DNA of 64,000 bases from Paenibacillus sp. V4I7. Lineage in GTDB: Bacteria; Bacillota; Bacilli; Paenibacillales; NBRC-103111. The stretch covers positions 62,001 through 126,000 of the forward strand of contig NZ_JAUSZD010000001.1 of NCBI RefSeq assembly GCF_030817275.1. The letters run 5' to 3'. The notes below the pieces were generated by a model that was given only the letters and a program-made list of their open reading frames with translations, did no database searches and was not told where the DNA came from. This document shows, in pieces, positions 25,374 to 34,307 of this stretch. The position numbers and the translations under genes are program-made. The number at the start of each line of letters is the position of its first letter. Within the stretch, counting starts at the first letter, position 1.

Positions 25374-26906
25374 TTATGCCGTCCCTTCGTCGATCTCGAC
25401 TTCCTTATCATCTTGTGTAAACCAAGCCCCCATACGTTGCCATAAGCTACCTTTCTTCCGGGCCCGAAGCTTTTGCATGACTTCTTCACCAAGGATCAAG
25501 TCCGCTAGTTCATCCATGACCTCTTTCATGGCATTTCGCTTCTCATCTCGAATAAAGCTAGCTTTCCAGAAGGAGTCCCCTTCCATGTACAACTCAAATA
25601 GTTCAGTCATGGCCGGTACATGGGTAAGGTTGTTTACGCTGTAGATCGATTTAATCTCTCCAGAGTGTAAACGTTCCAGGCGAGGAGTACTCTTATTCAT
25701 AACAACATGAAGCTTATCATAGTAACGGTGAAGGTGCTCCTTAAATTTAGAATGCTCCCTCTCCGTCCGGACCACATCATAGCCTCCTACCGCAATAATG
25801 TGGTCCGCGCTGCGAAGCAATATCTGTACGCTGGGATCATCATAATCTGTACTGACATCACATAATAAAACGGACAGATTACGGCTGTACGCCAGCAGGT
25901 GTGCTGTATCGGTTTCCGTCCAACCATTCAGATCGTCCTTCGGTCCACGAATGATATATTTGACGTGTTCATGAGTGAATACTTCCGACCACGCAGGGAG
26001 CTCCTCGTTTCGAAGCACGGTTTCGTGCCAACTCTCCCAAACAGGCAGATCGATCGGTTGTTTTTGTTTTTGCTTCACGATCGCTTCTTTACGGCTGATG
26101 TATCCTTTACTTCCGTCAAATAATCCCCAAGCATTGATAATCTCGAACCAAGCGGAAGGGGCGATTGGTGATTCTAGGACACCAACATCTACTTGCAGTT
26201 CTGAAACATACTCGGCCAACATGCGTGTCAACAGAGATGAACCCGCTCCTTCGAATAGTGAAAGGACAACTACACTCCGTGATGGGACTCGTACCTGCTC
26301 AACGACAACCTGCTTCTCAACTATTCGTTTTTCAACAATCTTGACTTCGGTTTTAACTTCACTTTTCGGTTCAGCGGGCGCTGGGCTTAGCTTCTTCTCC
26401 TGTTGCGGGATATGTGCTTGTTCCAAGATTTCCTCTGGAGAAGAGTTTTCTCGTTTTCGTTTGCGTAGTTGCTCCGTAGCTTTCTCCTGCTGCTTGCGAA
26501 ACCGCTCAGTAGAGTCAAATTTCGGAGGATTCAGGAGTTGCTCTTCCCATTCAGACGAAAGCTTACCTTCATTAAAAATATCGGTTACGCCTTGAAGTGC
26601 AAGCTTTGCCAGAAATAGATCTTCTTCCGGGCGCTTACACACAAACACTATGCGCATATACATGTCTACTCGGCGTAGCTCCTCGATAATGTCGAGCCAC
26701 TCCTCATCTGTTTCCTTGTCGCCAACTAAATCTTCTCCAACAATAACCATATTGGCAGCAAGTTCAATAACCCGATCCACAAGTTTTTTCCTCACCATAG
26801 CGACGCCAGCCACGCGGCCGACACCTGTTTCTTCAACAGCTTCTTTAATAATTTCATTCATGCCTTCCGTACCAAAACCGACAACGATAATCTGTTCTCT
26901 AGCCAA
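25374..26906 (-). CDS. CpaE/TadZ-like MinD-type protein with degenerate P-loop
   Basis: 510 aa, TTG start 26906 about 5 bases past GGAGGTG. Residues 1-120 look like a receiver-like (pseudo-receiver) domain, as in CpaE/TadZ. A charged linker follows (VKTEVKIVEKRIVEKQVVVE near 185-203), then a MinD/ParA-type ATPase fold from 211 (SVVVLSLFEGAGSSLLTRML). The loop GAGSSLLT lacks the conserved Lys of the deviant Walker A motif (normally GGxGKT), so it may bind but not hydrolyse ATP. It probably positions the apparatus. It begins immediately after an internal terminator. Confidence 0.7.
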   Translation of the reverse strand: MAREQIIVVGFGTEGMNEIIKEAVEETGVGRVAGVAMVRKKLVDRVIELAANMVIVGEDLVGDKETDEEWLDIIEELRRVDMYMRIVFVCKRPEEDLFLAKLALQGVTDIFNEGKLSSEWEEQLLNPPKFDSTERFRKQQEKATEQLRKRKRENSSPEEILEQAHIPQQEKKLSPAPAEPKSEVKTEVKIVEKRIVEKQVVVEQVRVPSRSVVVLSLFEGAGSSLLTRMLAEYVSELQVDVGVLESPIAPSAWFEIINAWGLFDGSKGYISRKEAIVKQKQKQPIDLPVWESWHETVLRNEELPAWSEVFTHEHVKYIIRGPKDDLNGWTETDTAHLLAYSRNLSVLLCDVSTDYDDPSVQILLRSADHIIAVGGYDVVRTEREHSKFKEHLHRYYDKLHVVMNKSTPRLERLHSGEIKSIYSVNNLTHVPAMTELFELYMEGDSFWKASFIRDEKRNAMKEVMDELADLILGEEVMQKLRARKKGSLWQRMGAWFTQDDKEVEIDEGTA

Positions 26907-26928
26907 ACTTACACCTCCATCGAATATG

Positions 26929-26957
26929 AAAAAAACCGCCGAGGGAAAGCTCGGCGG
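26929..26957 (-). terminator. Internal terminator within the conjugation-like cluster
   Basis: In the minus-strand RNA, CCGCCGAG (26957-26950) and CTCGGCGG (26943-26936) flank six bases and are followed by TTTTTTT (26935-26929). This is a textbook rho-independent terminator lying between the winged-helix gene and the CpaE-like gene. Only about 10 bases separate it from the next SD, so the downstream genes need read-through or a promoter upstream of the hairpin. Confidence 0.8.
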
Positions 26958-26962
26958 CAGCC

Positions 26963-27961
26963 TTACAGAATATCCATATTAAGCCGCTGCAGCTCAACTT
27001 CCCCTTCTCGTTTACCTTTCCTTGCTACAAAGAAGGACTTTGGAAACTCATCTAAGCATTCATCGGGCAAAAAAACTTGAACAAAGGAATCCGACATAAA
27101 ATCAATGGACCCAACAACTGCCTCGATCGCTTCTAGGGACCCTACACTCCATACAACCATCGCAGCACCAGGTTTAACCATGGGGAGCTTACCGTCATTT
27201 TCTTGGACCATTTTTTCATACATTTCTTGTTTTTTCTGCATAAGTCGGAGCGGGTTAGATTTTTGCGCCAACCGCTCTACATACATAGTAAGCGGCCCTT
27301 TATCCGACTGTACAAAGAACTGACTAAAAGGGCGAATTGGATCACCTTTGGACCAGTTGGGGGCGTAAACCACTTCGGCATACTTGCCTCGTTCCTCAAG
27401 GATCATACGGAGTTCGTTGACCGCACATATAGAAAGCGAGTAGCTCTTGTACTTATGAAGTTGCCACGGCTCTAGGAGCTGCATGCCATGCATCATCGAA
27501 TAAAACAGAAACGCTCCCTGTCCTAGCATCCATACGTGTTCTTTTTCTGGTATACCATGGCGATTGAACCAATATCCGTCGAACCAATCTAGCTTCTGTA
27601 GTGTCCTTAGTCGAGAGCCTATATGATGAGCCTTTTCAAATGAATTTGCAGCAAGACGCCGGATTTGACGTTCGGTTAAGCAGATCCATTCTTGGAAGAA
27701 CTTCGTCAGGATGAGGTCTGGAGGACCAATTTGGCCAGCCGTTACGCGATTTACAATGGTTTGAAAATGAAGGACAGACGGCTTCTCACTCCGTTGCGCG
27801 GAAAACTGTAACGTTGGATCATCTAAGGGCGGCAGGCTGCCATCCTGCGCCCTCCAAAGATCAGAATACTCCAACGCCGAGGAGATAGCTGCTCCACTAT
27901 TCAAGCTATTCAAATCAGAAGCCACTGCCAAATGCGCCTGCTGTTTGCAGCGTAGGGTCAA
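26963..27961 (-). CDS. Winged-helix protein with replication-relaxation-like N-terminus, 332 aa
   Basis: The open frame overlaps the S1-protein gene by 47 bases, and the TTG at 27961 is a weak start, so the N-terminus is uncertain. LTERQIRRLAANSFEKAHHI then RLRTLQKLDWFDGYWF (about 95-132) is the same helix-turn-helix plus wing pattern seen in Replic_Relax proteins, and it resembles the neighbouring gene at 31837. The C-terminal half is alpha/beta, with no catalytic signature I know. It may be a relaxosome component. Confidence 0.55.
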   Translation of the reverse strand: MTLRCKQQAHLAVASDLNSLNSGAAISSALEYSDLWRAQDGSLPPLDDPTLQFSAQRSEKPSVLHFQTIVNRVTAGQIGPPDLILTKFFQEWICLTERQIRRLAANSFEKAHHIGSRLRTLQKLDWFDGYWFNRHGIPEKEHVWMLGQGAFLFYSMMHGMQLLEPWQLHKYKSYSLSICAVNELRMILEERGKYAEVVYAPNWSKGDPIRPFSQFFVQSDKGPLTMYVERLAQKSNPLRLMQKKQEMYEKMVQENDGKLPMVKPGAAMVVWSVGSLEAIEAVVGSIDFMSDSFVQVFLPDECLDEFPKSFFVARKGKREGEVELQRLNMDIL

Positions 27962-28814
27962 TTCGGTAAATCCGCGCTCTTCCGACCCGTTTGATCTTAT
28001 CTAACGAAGTAACCTGTGCTTGCACACGAAGCCCAAGAGGAAGGCCATAGCGGAATTGTTGACTTAGCGGATACTGAAGATTGCCAAGAATGACAATACC
28101 CGTTGACGCGAGCTCAATCAAATAGGTGTTAGGGCCATTTTGCGTCTTTGCCACAACTTTCGCTAGGATATGATCCCCGACCGAGTGGTATTGCTCGATC
28201 TGGTCCCATTTCTGAGAGCGGTATTCTTTCTGAATTTCTTTTCGGGACAACCGGAGACGATATTCAAAATCGCTATCTGCACCTTCATCCCCGTCTTTGT
28301 TAATCTTTTCAACGGCCATTACCTTAAGTTCTACTTCTCCGCCAATCATGACGACTTCTCTTAAATCTGTGATACTGTTTAAGTCCCACTCTCCAGGAGG
28401 CACCATGCAGGGGACGCCTTGTACCTCAACAAAAACGAGTTTTGAATCGTTTCGTACGCCTGTTACGGTACCACGTACGATGTCCCCCTCCTTGACGTTC
28501 TTCAGAAATTGATTTTGAACGATCGGAATTGCCTGAACTCGGGAAACGATCGCTACACCAGTCTCGCGGTCGATATCCGTAACAAGGAATGGTACAGGCG
28601 TACCCATAAAGCCTGTAAAACTCGAAACCTTTCTTGTAGTAAATTGTTCACGGGAGCAATATACGGGAACGCCATTGAAGTTGATGACAATGACGCTGTC
28701 TTTCACTCCTTTGAGCGTAACTGGCTTTACGTCTGCTACAGTCCCCATTTGCACGTATTTACGAATCATAGATTCTCGAAGTATTTCTAAAATAGCATCG
28801 TTGTTCATCAACAT
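27915..28814 (-). CDS. S1-like RNA/DNA-binding protein, 299 aa
   Basis: ATG 28814 behind AAGGAG. Two or three oligonucleotide-binding-fold repeats are apparent: one near 28-100 (VVDVKPVTL-like then RETGVAIVSRVQAI), one near 108-180 (VKEGDIVRGTVTGVRNDSKLVFVEVQGV), and a further beta-rich segment near 220-290 (VGDHILAKVVAK). S1-type OB folds bind nucleic acid. It may bind single-stranded DNA during transfer. It begins 29 bases past the T4CP stop. Confidence 0.65.
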   Translation of the reverse strand: MLMNNDAILEILRESMIRKYVQMGTVADVKPVTLKGVKDSVIVINFNGVPVYCSREQFTTRKVSSFTGFMGTPVPFLVTDIDRETGVAIVSRVQAIPIVQNQFLKNVKEGDIVRGTVTGVRNDSKLVFVEVQGVPCMVPPGEWDLNSITDLREVVMIGGEVELKVMAVEKINKDGDEGADSDFEYRLRLSRKEIQKEYRSQKWDQIEQYHSVGDHILAKVVAKTQNGPNTYLIELASTGIVILGNLQYPLSQQFRYGLPLGLRVQAQVTSLDKIKRVGRARIYRIDPTLQTAGAFGSGF

Positions 28815-28843
28815 GGAAATTAGACTCCTTTATCCCTTAAGAA

Positions 28844-31800
28844 TTATTTTTTCTTCCTGTTCTGCTTTTGGATCATCCGCGCAATAAATTCATTGTTAGG
28901 TGGATCCGCTATATTGTATTTATTAATAGGTGGCTGTTCCTGCTTTGTGGGCTTACCTCGCCTAGCCGCATTAATTTCCTCATCACGTTTAGGGTTGGCT
29001 ATTGTCTGTGTGGCTTCTTTCTTTGATGGAGTATCATTTTTCTCAGTTCCACGATCCTCAGAAACTATCGCTTCACTCGGCGTATTCTCTATTCTTTCAA
29101 TTGTAGGAGTTGAAATAGAAAGTTTCTCTTCCTTCATTGGATCTTCTTTCGTTGGAGAAGGCCCGCCGAATAGAAAATCACTGGCTTGAATAATTGGTTC
29201 TGCAGATAGAGGCGCCGAACTGGGAGCTTTCGTTTCCACTACATGAGTCGGATTAGACGCTGCCGAGTCCTCTCTTTTTTCCTCAATGGTCACTTCTTCT
29301 TTTTGAGAAGCTTGTTTTTCAATTTCGCTGTATGCGGAAGGCTCTGAACCAGGGGCGAGAATAATCTCCGGATCTATTGTTCCAGTCTGCCGCTGTCCAC
29401 TTACGAGTTCGATTTCAGCGAAACGTCTCCTCGGAACATCCACTTTCGGAACTTCCTTGAATGACGGATGACCGATGTATTCAGGTTTACGCTTAATTTC
29501 CTGCGTCTCGGTTGTGGCTGCTGCTTCCGAAATATTCGAAGAGCCATCACTTAAACTGGTAGAGGTACTTTCACTTTGACCTGGCAGCCGAATTCCTTTT
29601 TCAGCGTCGTCCTTAGATTCAGCACTATCTTCGATCCAGTCCATATCGAACTGTTCGTCCTCTTTAAGGGCAATTCGCCAATGTTCCATAAAGGAATTGA
29701 GCGCGTCGGCTTTCAGTGCCTTATTCCACTTGTCGGCCCGACCGAAGTCAACAAAGTCACCCATTGCTTTAATGGCTTTTTGCGTACTTCCTTCAACAAC
29801 TAGTCGAATATAAGAATATTTGAACTTGTTATACATGATGCTATCCGACGTAACAAGCTCCATCTCCTTACGAGTAGTCGTTTCAGCAAAGGAGTAGTTC
29901 GGACTGGTCATATTCTCTGGTGTTATGCTTTCACGGCGGGAAAACTCATCTACTACCGTCGTACCGAAAATCTCTGACAACTTTTCTGCGTCATATTTCC
30001 CGACACCGCCGTAAACGATGTAGTTACGAATTGTACCCATCATTCCATCCACGAAGCCCCGACCAAGTTCAATATCGAACTGAGAGAGCGTTTGTGTAGC
30101 AACAAGAGGTGCATACTTATACTTACGACCCTGGCTTGTCAGTTTCAGGAACTTGGCATTCATATATTCAAGGAATTCATCCGCATACGATGAGATCAAA
30201 GGTCTTGTCTTTTCTTCACCTTTTCTCCGGAAGACCGCGTTCTGTACAGACATGTACACTAGTTTCCCGAAAGGTGAACTGACATCACCTAATTCTCCGT
30301 TCGCCGTATTACAAAGCAGGATACCCCCGCGACCCATCAGCTTATCCAGATCCACACGGTTTTCGCCAAGAAGGACACGTGCACAATAAGGATTCTGCAG
30401 CAAGTCGGCGATTAGATTACGGGTGGTTCGTGTAAACTCAAACTGCTTGTCCACATATTTGATTTTCCCTTTGTGAGGACCATCGTTAAATCTAACGAAC
30501 ACACCTTCGCGAGTCTTTTCCGGTTCAATACCGTCATTTCGGAACCATTGAGCAGTACGACGAGCAAGCATCCAAAAAATCTGCCGATCCCGAGACATTT
30601 TGGCGACAATTGCTGGCTCAGGAAGACGCCGTTCAAGTTCTTCAACTAAATCAGCTGTATAGCGAGGGTCTTGGTACATCTGGTCAAGATCGAGAAGTGT
30701 ACATTCGTTCTTCTTGATGAACTTAAGTAAGTATACATACGCTTTAAGAACGGTACGGCATGATTGGCGGAAAAAGTCATCGCTCGACTCACTCATACTA
30801 TCCAGGACGGCAGTCAATGTCTCTGCTACCTGAGATAGCGGACCAACCATACAGTTGAATCCAGGCGTATCCGGATTCGATGGATCAAGGTAAACAACAA
30901 ATTCTTCGGGAATCCCGTGCTCGAGTGTAAGCTCATACGCTTTATCACAAAGGTCTTTAGCTGGTTCAACAATGATACTCCCGATCAGATGATTACCCCA
31001 AGCCTTCTGGAATTCCGGCGTTCCATATCCATACTTTTTAACGTAAACCGGAAATGCATTAATGGCTCTCTGTAAGTGGTCAAGATCTTGACGGAAAGCT
31101 TTGATGATTTTCAAGCTCGTTTTACCAGATCCCGGTGGACCAATCAGCATGGTACCAAGCTGCCTAGAATCTCCCGTAAGTACGACCGGTGTTTTTGAAT
31201 CAGCCTCTAGCGCAAGCACGATGTCAGGCATTACGTTAGCGCGCTCATCTCCAAACCTTCCGATCCATTTCCACTGGAACTTGTAATTCTCAAACCATTC
31301 CTGCAATACGGGGTCGGAACGATATTCGCCGACGATTTTTATCCAGTAACGAATAATTGCGTAGGATGGAAGCAACAGCAGGAACCACCCCATCATCTTG
31401 AGCCCACCTGGATGGAGATACTCCCGATATTCTGGAGTTTTCACCCAACCATCGAATTGCCATATGATATCGTACCCAATTGGCTTTACATAAGCAGCCG
31501 TGACAAGCATCGCTAGTAATGTGAACGTCCCCCACGTATAGATGAACGCAATCGATCTTCTCAGAACAGAGCTATTCGTTAATTTCACACGAGTGCTGAA
31601 TAACCAGGTGCCATTGCAAAGGATTCCAGTAAAAATCAGAAGGCCGATCGGTACAGTAAGCGGTGGTTGATAGAATGGCATGAGTGGTGAGAATACAAAC
31701 AACATTCTTCCCATTTGCTCATGTGTCAAATTTCCGTGACCAATGATAAATCCCATCCACATTCCCATCGTCGACATTAAGATGAGCCAAATGATTATGA

Positions 31801-31849
31801 AGCCGATACAGAGTGCAATGACTGGTAAACGTTTGGTCAGAACGGCCAT
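28844..31849 (-). CDS. traG: Type IV coupling protein, VirD4/TraG family
   Basis: 1001 aa from ATG 31849 (SD GGGGGAGGTG). About four hydrophobic segments cover residues 10-170, consistent with a membrane-anchored ATPase. Walker A IGPPGSGKTS is near 236-245, and Walker B-like ISSYADEFLEY is near 570. The VirD4 core extends to about 700. The last 300 residues are an unusual charged, low-complexity tail (many Ser, Glu, Thr, Pro) rare in standard TraG. It should pump DNA through a conjugation channel. VirB4-type and other channel genes are not in the window. Confidence 0.85.
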   Translation of the reverse strand: MAVLTKRLPVIALCIGFIIIWLILMSTMGMWMGFIIGHGNLTHEQMGRMLFVFSPLMPFYQPPLTVPIGLLIFTGILCNGTWLFSTRVKLTNSSVLRRSIAFIYTWGTFTLLAMLVTAAYVKPIGYDIIWQFDGWVKTPEYREYLHPGGLKMMGWFLLLLPSYAIIRYWIKIVGEYRSDPVLQEWFENYKFQWKWIGRFGDERANVMPDIVLALEADSKTPVVLTGDSRQLGTMLIGPPGSGKTSLKIIKAFRQDLDHLQRAINAFPVYVKKYGYGTPEFQKAWGNHLIGSIIVEPAKDLCDKAYELTLEHGIPEEFVVYLDPSNPDTPGFNCMVGPLSQVAETLTAVLDSMSESSDDFFRQSCRTVLKAYVYLLKFIKKNECTLLDLDQMYQDPRYTADLVEELERRLPEPAIVAKMSRDRQIFWMLARRTAQWFRNDGIEPEKTREGVFVRFNDGPHKGKIKYVDKQFEFTRTTRNLIADLLQNPYCARVLLGENRVDLDKLMGRGGILLCNTANGELGDVSSPFGKLVYMSVQNAVFRRKGEEKTRPLISSYADEFLEYMNAKFLKLTSQGRKYKYAPLVATQTLSQFDIELGRGFVDGMMGTIRNYIVYGGVGKYDAEKLSEIFGTTVVDEFSRRESITPENMTSPNYSFAETTTRKEMELVTSDSIMYNKFKYSYIRLVVEGSTQKAIKAMGDFVDFGRADKWNKALKADALNSFMEHWRIALKEDEQFDMDWIEDSAESKDDAEKGIRLPGQSESTSTSLSDGSSNISEAAATTETQEIKRKPEYIGHPSFKEVPKVDVPRRRFAEIELVSGQRQTGTIDPEIILAPGSEPSAYSEIEKQASQKEEVTIEEKREDSAASNPTHVVETKAPSSAPLSAEPIIQASDFLFGGPSPTKEDPMKEEKLSISTPTIERIENTPSEAIVSEDRGTEKNDTPSKKEATQTIANPKRDEEINAARRGKPTKQEQPPINKYNIADPPNNEFIARMIQKQNRKKK

Positions 31850-33702
31850 GACGGCACCTCCCCCCATTTCACACCGGTTCGTCGGTCATATGTCCTCTGA
31901 TGTGCAACACGTTTATCCTGCCGGATATCCTCAAGAGTTAGACTAAGTACTTCCATGTTTGCGATATGCGCGTCTGTATCAATATCGCATCTATCAGGAT
32001 ATACCAGCACACATTTCAAATCGGGAATTTTGTTTCCTATTAGATGATTCACCTTAATTTGTGGATTCACCCAATGAGGTAAGGCAAAATAGAAGGCGAT
32101 GATCTTACCCGCTCCCCTATCGATCAACCCTACATCTGGGAGTCCAGTTTTTATCGAGTATGTAGCCCAGTCCCGCTTCGACATCATCGTATAGGAAGGG
32201 AACAGAGTCTTCCATGTATCATCCGACACATGAAAGTATGATTTAAGCTCTCCTTCTGCAGATATGTATTTTTCAGTCGTAGGGGTGAGCGTACTTTCCC
32301 ATCCAACCAACATCTGCAACGTATCGGAAAGCAGTTCGTCTTTGATTGCCTTTTCTGCAGCCTCTGCAATGGTTCGAAGTCTGATTTTGTTTTGCCGACT
32401 TTTTCTTTTTGCCTGATCGCGTTTGTCCTCGTCGACTTTGACCTTACCCATCGAACCCTCAGCGACCACGAAGGCGATGCCTTTCGGAAGGGCTGGCAGC
32501 ACGGATTGAATTTTCTTGAACTTTCCTTCCAGCTGCGTTGAACTCATGGTGCCTGTATCCGACTCCACGGATATTAATGGCTGGTAGTATTCTTTTACAA
32601 TCCGGTTGTCCTCTTCGTTCCGTGAGTTGACTGGTACATTTAAGATATCCTTTCCTAAGTTCCCGCTCCTGACAAGATCGTTGTAATACTCATTTGGTTT
32701 GAAGATAACCCAGTCAGGTCGATATGGAACTTCGGGCTTCTCTCCTTCTTTATCGACAGGTGCCGGATCCAAGTAAAGGAAGCGGCGCCACTCAGAACTA
32801 GGAAGATAGACTTCTTTTCCCCAGAAGGAACCCAAGAGCGCGCAAAGGAAAGCTTGTAAAACATAATGGTGGACATCTTGATCTCTGATTAGGAGGTCTT
32901 TGTAAAGGTAATGCTGTTTGGGCAACTTATCCGTACTTGAGACTTCTTCATCATAGAGAGAGATATCCATAACAGCTCTGGCATAGAGCCGAATTCCAAA
33001 TGAAGATAATGAATAATGAATTGGAAAATCGCCTTTTTTCTTCGCTAATGTGAATATGTATTCCCGCTCGAAAACACGGTAGTTGTTCAGCTTGTTCAAC
33101 AGATATTCAAAGGACTTCTCATTCTTACTTCTGAAGAACAAACTCCGGATCTGGCTGCTGGTTAGACGACGATGGACGTAAAGCGAATGGAGAACCATGG
33201 CTGTTTCCGTGTTTTTGAGAACTAGATGGACAAGTTCTGCTTCTGTCCTATCTATAGGTTTACCACGGCGCACAACTGCGTTGTTTCGTCGCTTTAGTTT
33301 CTTCCCGCTCCCCTTATCGTCGGAATCGCTATCTTCTGATAAGGAATCCTTCTCTTCCTTGGAATTGCCGTCTGACTCCGTCAGCTCAGATTCGATATCA
33401 TCTTCCGCAGCTCTCTTTTGATTGGTTGCTTCCTTAATGGTGGAATCTTCGGATTCAGGGGCAATCTTTGTTCGGGTGGATTCCTTTTCACTACCAGAAG
33501 ATGTCTCGTGTTCGTGAGTCGGATGACCTATAACACCCGCTCCTGTTTCAGTAATATCAAGGGATGGCTTAACATTGGGAAAAGGTGTCTCTTTTGATGT
33601 AAAAGGATCAAACTCTGCGATAGGTAAGCTTTCTTCCTCTTCTATTCCGTAAGTATTCTGAACTGAAAGTAAATCCTCATTCTCTAGATGGCTTCCCGCC
33701 AC
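31837..33702 (-). CDS. Replication-relaxation (Replic_Relax) family protein, candidate relaxosome protein
   Basis: 621 aa from GTG 33702, which has GGGAGGT eight bases upstream; the ATG at 33738 lacks an SD. The first 140 residues are acidic and low-complexity. Residues about 155-240 (RTEAELVHLVLKNTETAMVL... RRLTSSQIRSLFF ... LLNKLNNYRVFEREY) show the winged-helix pattern of Replic_Relax. The C-terminal part may include a nuclease-like fold (VGLIDRGAGKIIAFYFAL), not verified. It is the first gene of the cluster and overlaps the T4CP gene by 13 bases. Confidence 0.7.
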   Translation of the reverse strand: MAGSHLENEDLLSVQNTYGIEEEESLPIAEFDPFTSKETPFPNVKPSLDITETGAGVIGHPTHEHETSSGSEKESTRTKIAPESEDSTIKEATNQKRAAEDDIESELTESDGNSKEEKDSLSEDSDSDDKGSGKKLKRRNNAVVRRGKPIDRTEAELVHLVLKNTETAMVLHSLYVHRRLTSSQIRSLFFRSKNEKSFEYLLNKLNNYRVFEREYIFTLAKKKGDFPIHYSLSSFGIRLYARAVMDISLYDEEVSSTDKLPKQHYLYKDLLIRDQDVHHYVLQAFLCALLGSFWGKEVYLPSSEWRRFLYLDPAPVDKEGEKPEVPYRPDWVIFKPNEYYNDLVRSGNLGKDILNVPVNSRNEEDNRIVKEYYQPLISVESDTGTMSSTQLEGKFKKIQSVLPALPKGIAFVVAEGSMGKVKVDEDKRDQAKRKSRQNKIRLRTIAEAAEKAIKDELLSDTLQMLVGWESTLTPTTEKYISAEGELKSYFHVSDDTWKTLFPSYTMMSKRDWATYSIKTGLPDVGLIDRGAGKIIAFYFALPHWVNPQIKVNHLIGNKIPDLKCVLVYPDRCDIDTDAHIANMEVLSLTLEDIRQDKRVAHQRTYDRRTGVKWGEVPSWPF

Positions 33703-33919
33703 GGTAGGGTACCTCCCTTCTCTACCAAAATTCGACATCTTTCATAGTTCTAAGATACCATAATCTAGGATACGTAGGTAGCTTTTTTTGGAAATTTTGA
33801 TAGCTTGTTCGTAACTGAGAAAACTAGGGTCAAAAATAAAGAAATCTGTGTGCAAATCAGTGCATAGTTAGTCGCCCGCTCCACGCTCTGATAAGGTGCC
33901 CGATTTACTTCTTTGAATG
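33703..33919. other. Leader of the conjugation-like cluster
   Basis: It is AT-rich and should hold the promoter of the leftward cluster; an oriT may lie here or slightly further upstream. No gene is seen. Confidence 0.3.
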
Positions 33920-34085
33920 TGTGGATAAAACGAAGAAAAATCCCTTATTTTAAAAGGGATTGTGGATAACACTATAGAGTGTTTTTTATATAAAAATGAT
34001 TAATATTTCATTAGGAATAAAACCTGAACAGTAAACCTAAGATTTAAACCTGAGAATCTAACCTAAATAATTAACCCTAAATTTG
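33920..34085. other. Origin-like region: two perfect DnaA boxes and five tandem 13-mers
   Basis: TGTGGATAA occurs exactly at 33920-33928 and 33961-33969 (DnaA box, reverse TTATCCACA). Between them is a hairpin AATCCCTTA/TAAAAGGGATT; after them is ACACTatagAGTGT followed by T6. Then AACCTRA-type repeats begin at 34021, 34034, 34047, 34060 and 34073, a strict 13-bp period in AT-rich DNA. DnaA boxes next to AT-rich 13-mers is the layout of an unwinding origin. It is distinct from the iteron array near rep. Confidence 0.6.
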
Positions 34086-34240
34086 TAAAAGCTTTATTGG
34101 TTACGAACAATCTAGACGAATGGGTATGAAGTCCCCCCTAATCATACATCCACCCCAGTAACATTCACTCATGAAGAACTCATTTGTTTCTGCAAGCAGT
34201 CATCAGTTCTGCTTCAGATAAGGCTTCATCAAAATTAAAA

Positions 34241-34279
34241 TAAACTATCGATAGTTTAAATTAAACCATCAATAGTTTA
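34241..34279. promoter_or_regulatory. Two TAAACTAT-type 18-bp dyads, ParR/centromere-like sites
   Basis: TAAACTATCGATAGTTTA (34241-34258) is a perfect 18-bp dyad, and TAAACCATCAATAGTTTA (34262-34279) matches it with two changes. The same TAAACTAT/ATAGTTTA unit is clustered upstream of parM (40694-40769). A shared DNA-binding protein, probably the ParR-like or one of the adjacent RHH-like proteins, is the natural explanation. Confidence 0.55.
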
Positions 34280-34307
34280 TTAATTTGTCTTATATATTCC
34301 TGGATGA

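Noticed and set aside
25975..26595. Plus-strand 206-codon frame opposite the CpaE-like gene
   Set aside because: It is antisense to a well-supported gene, Ser/Arg/Cys-rich, and lacks an SD.
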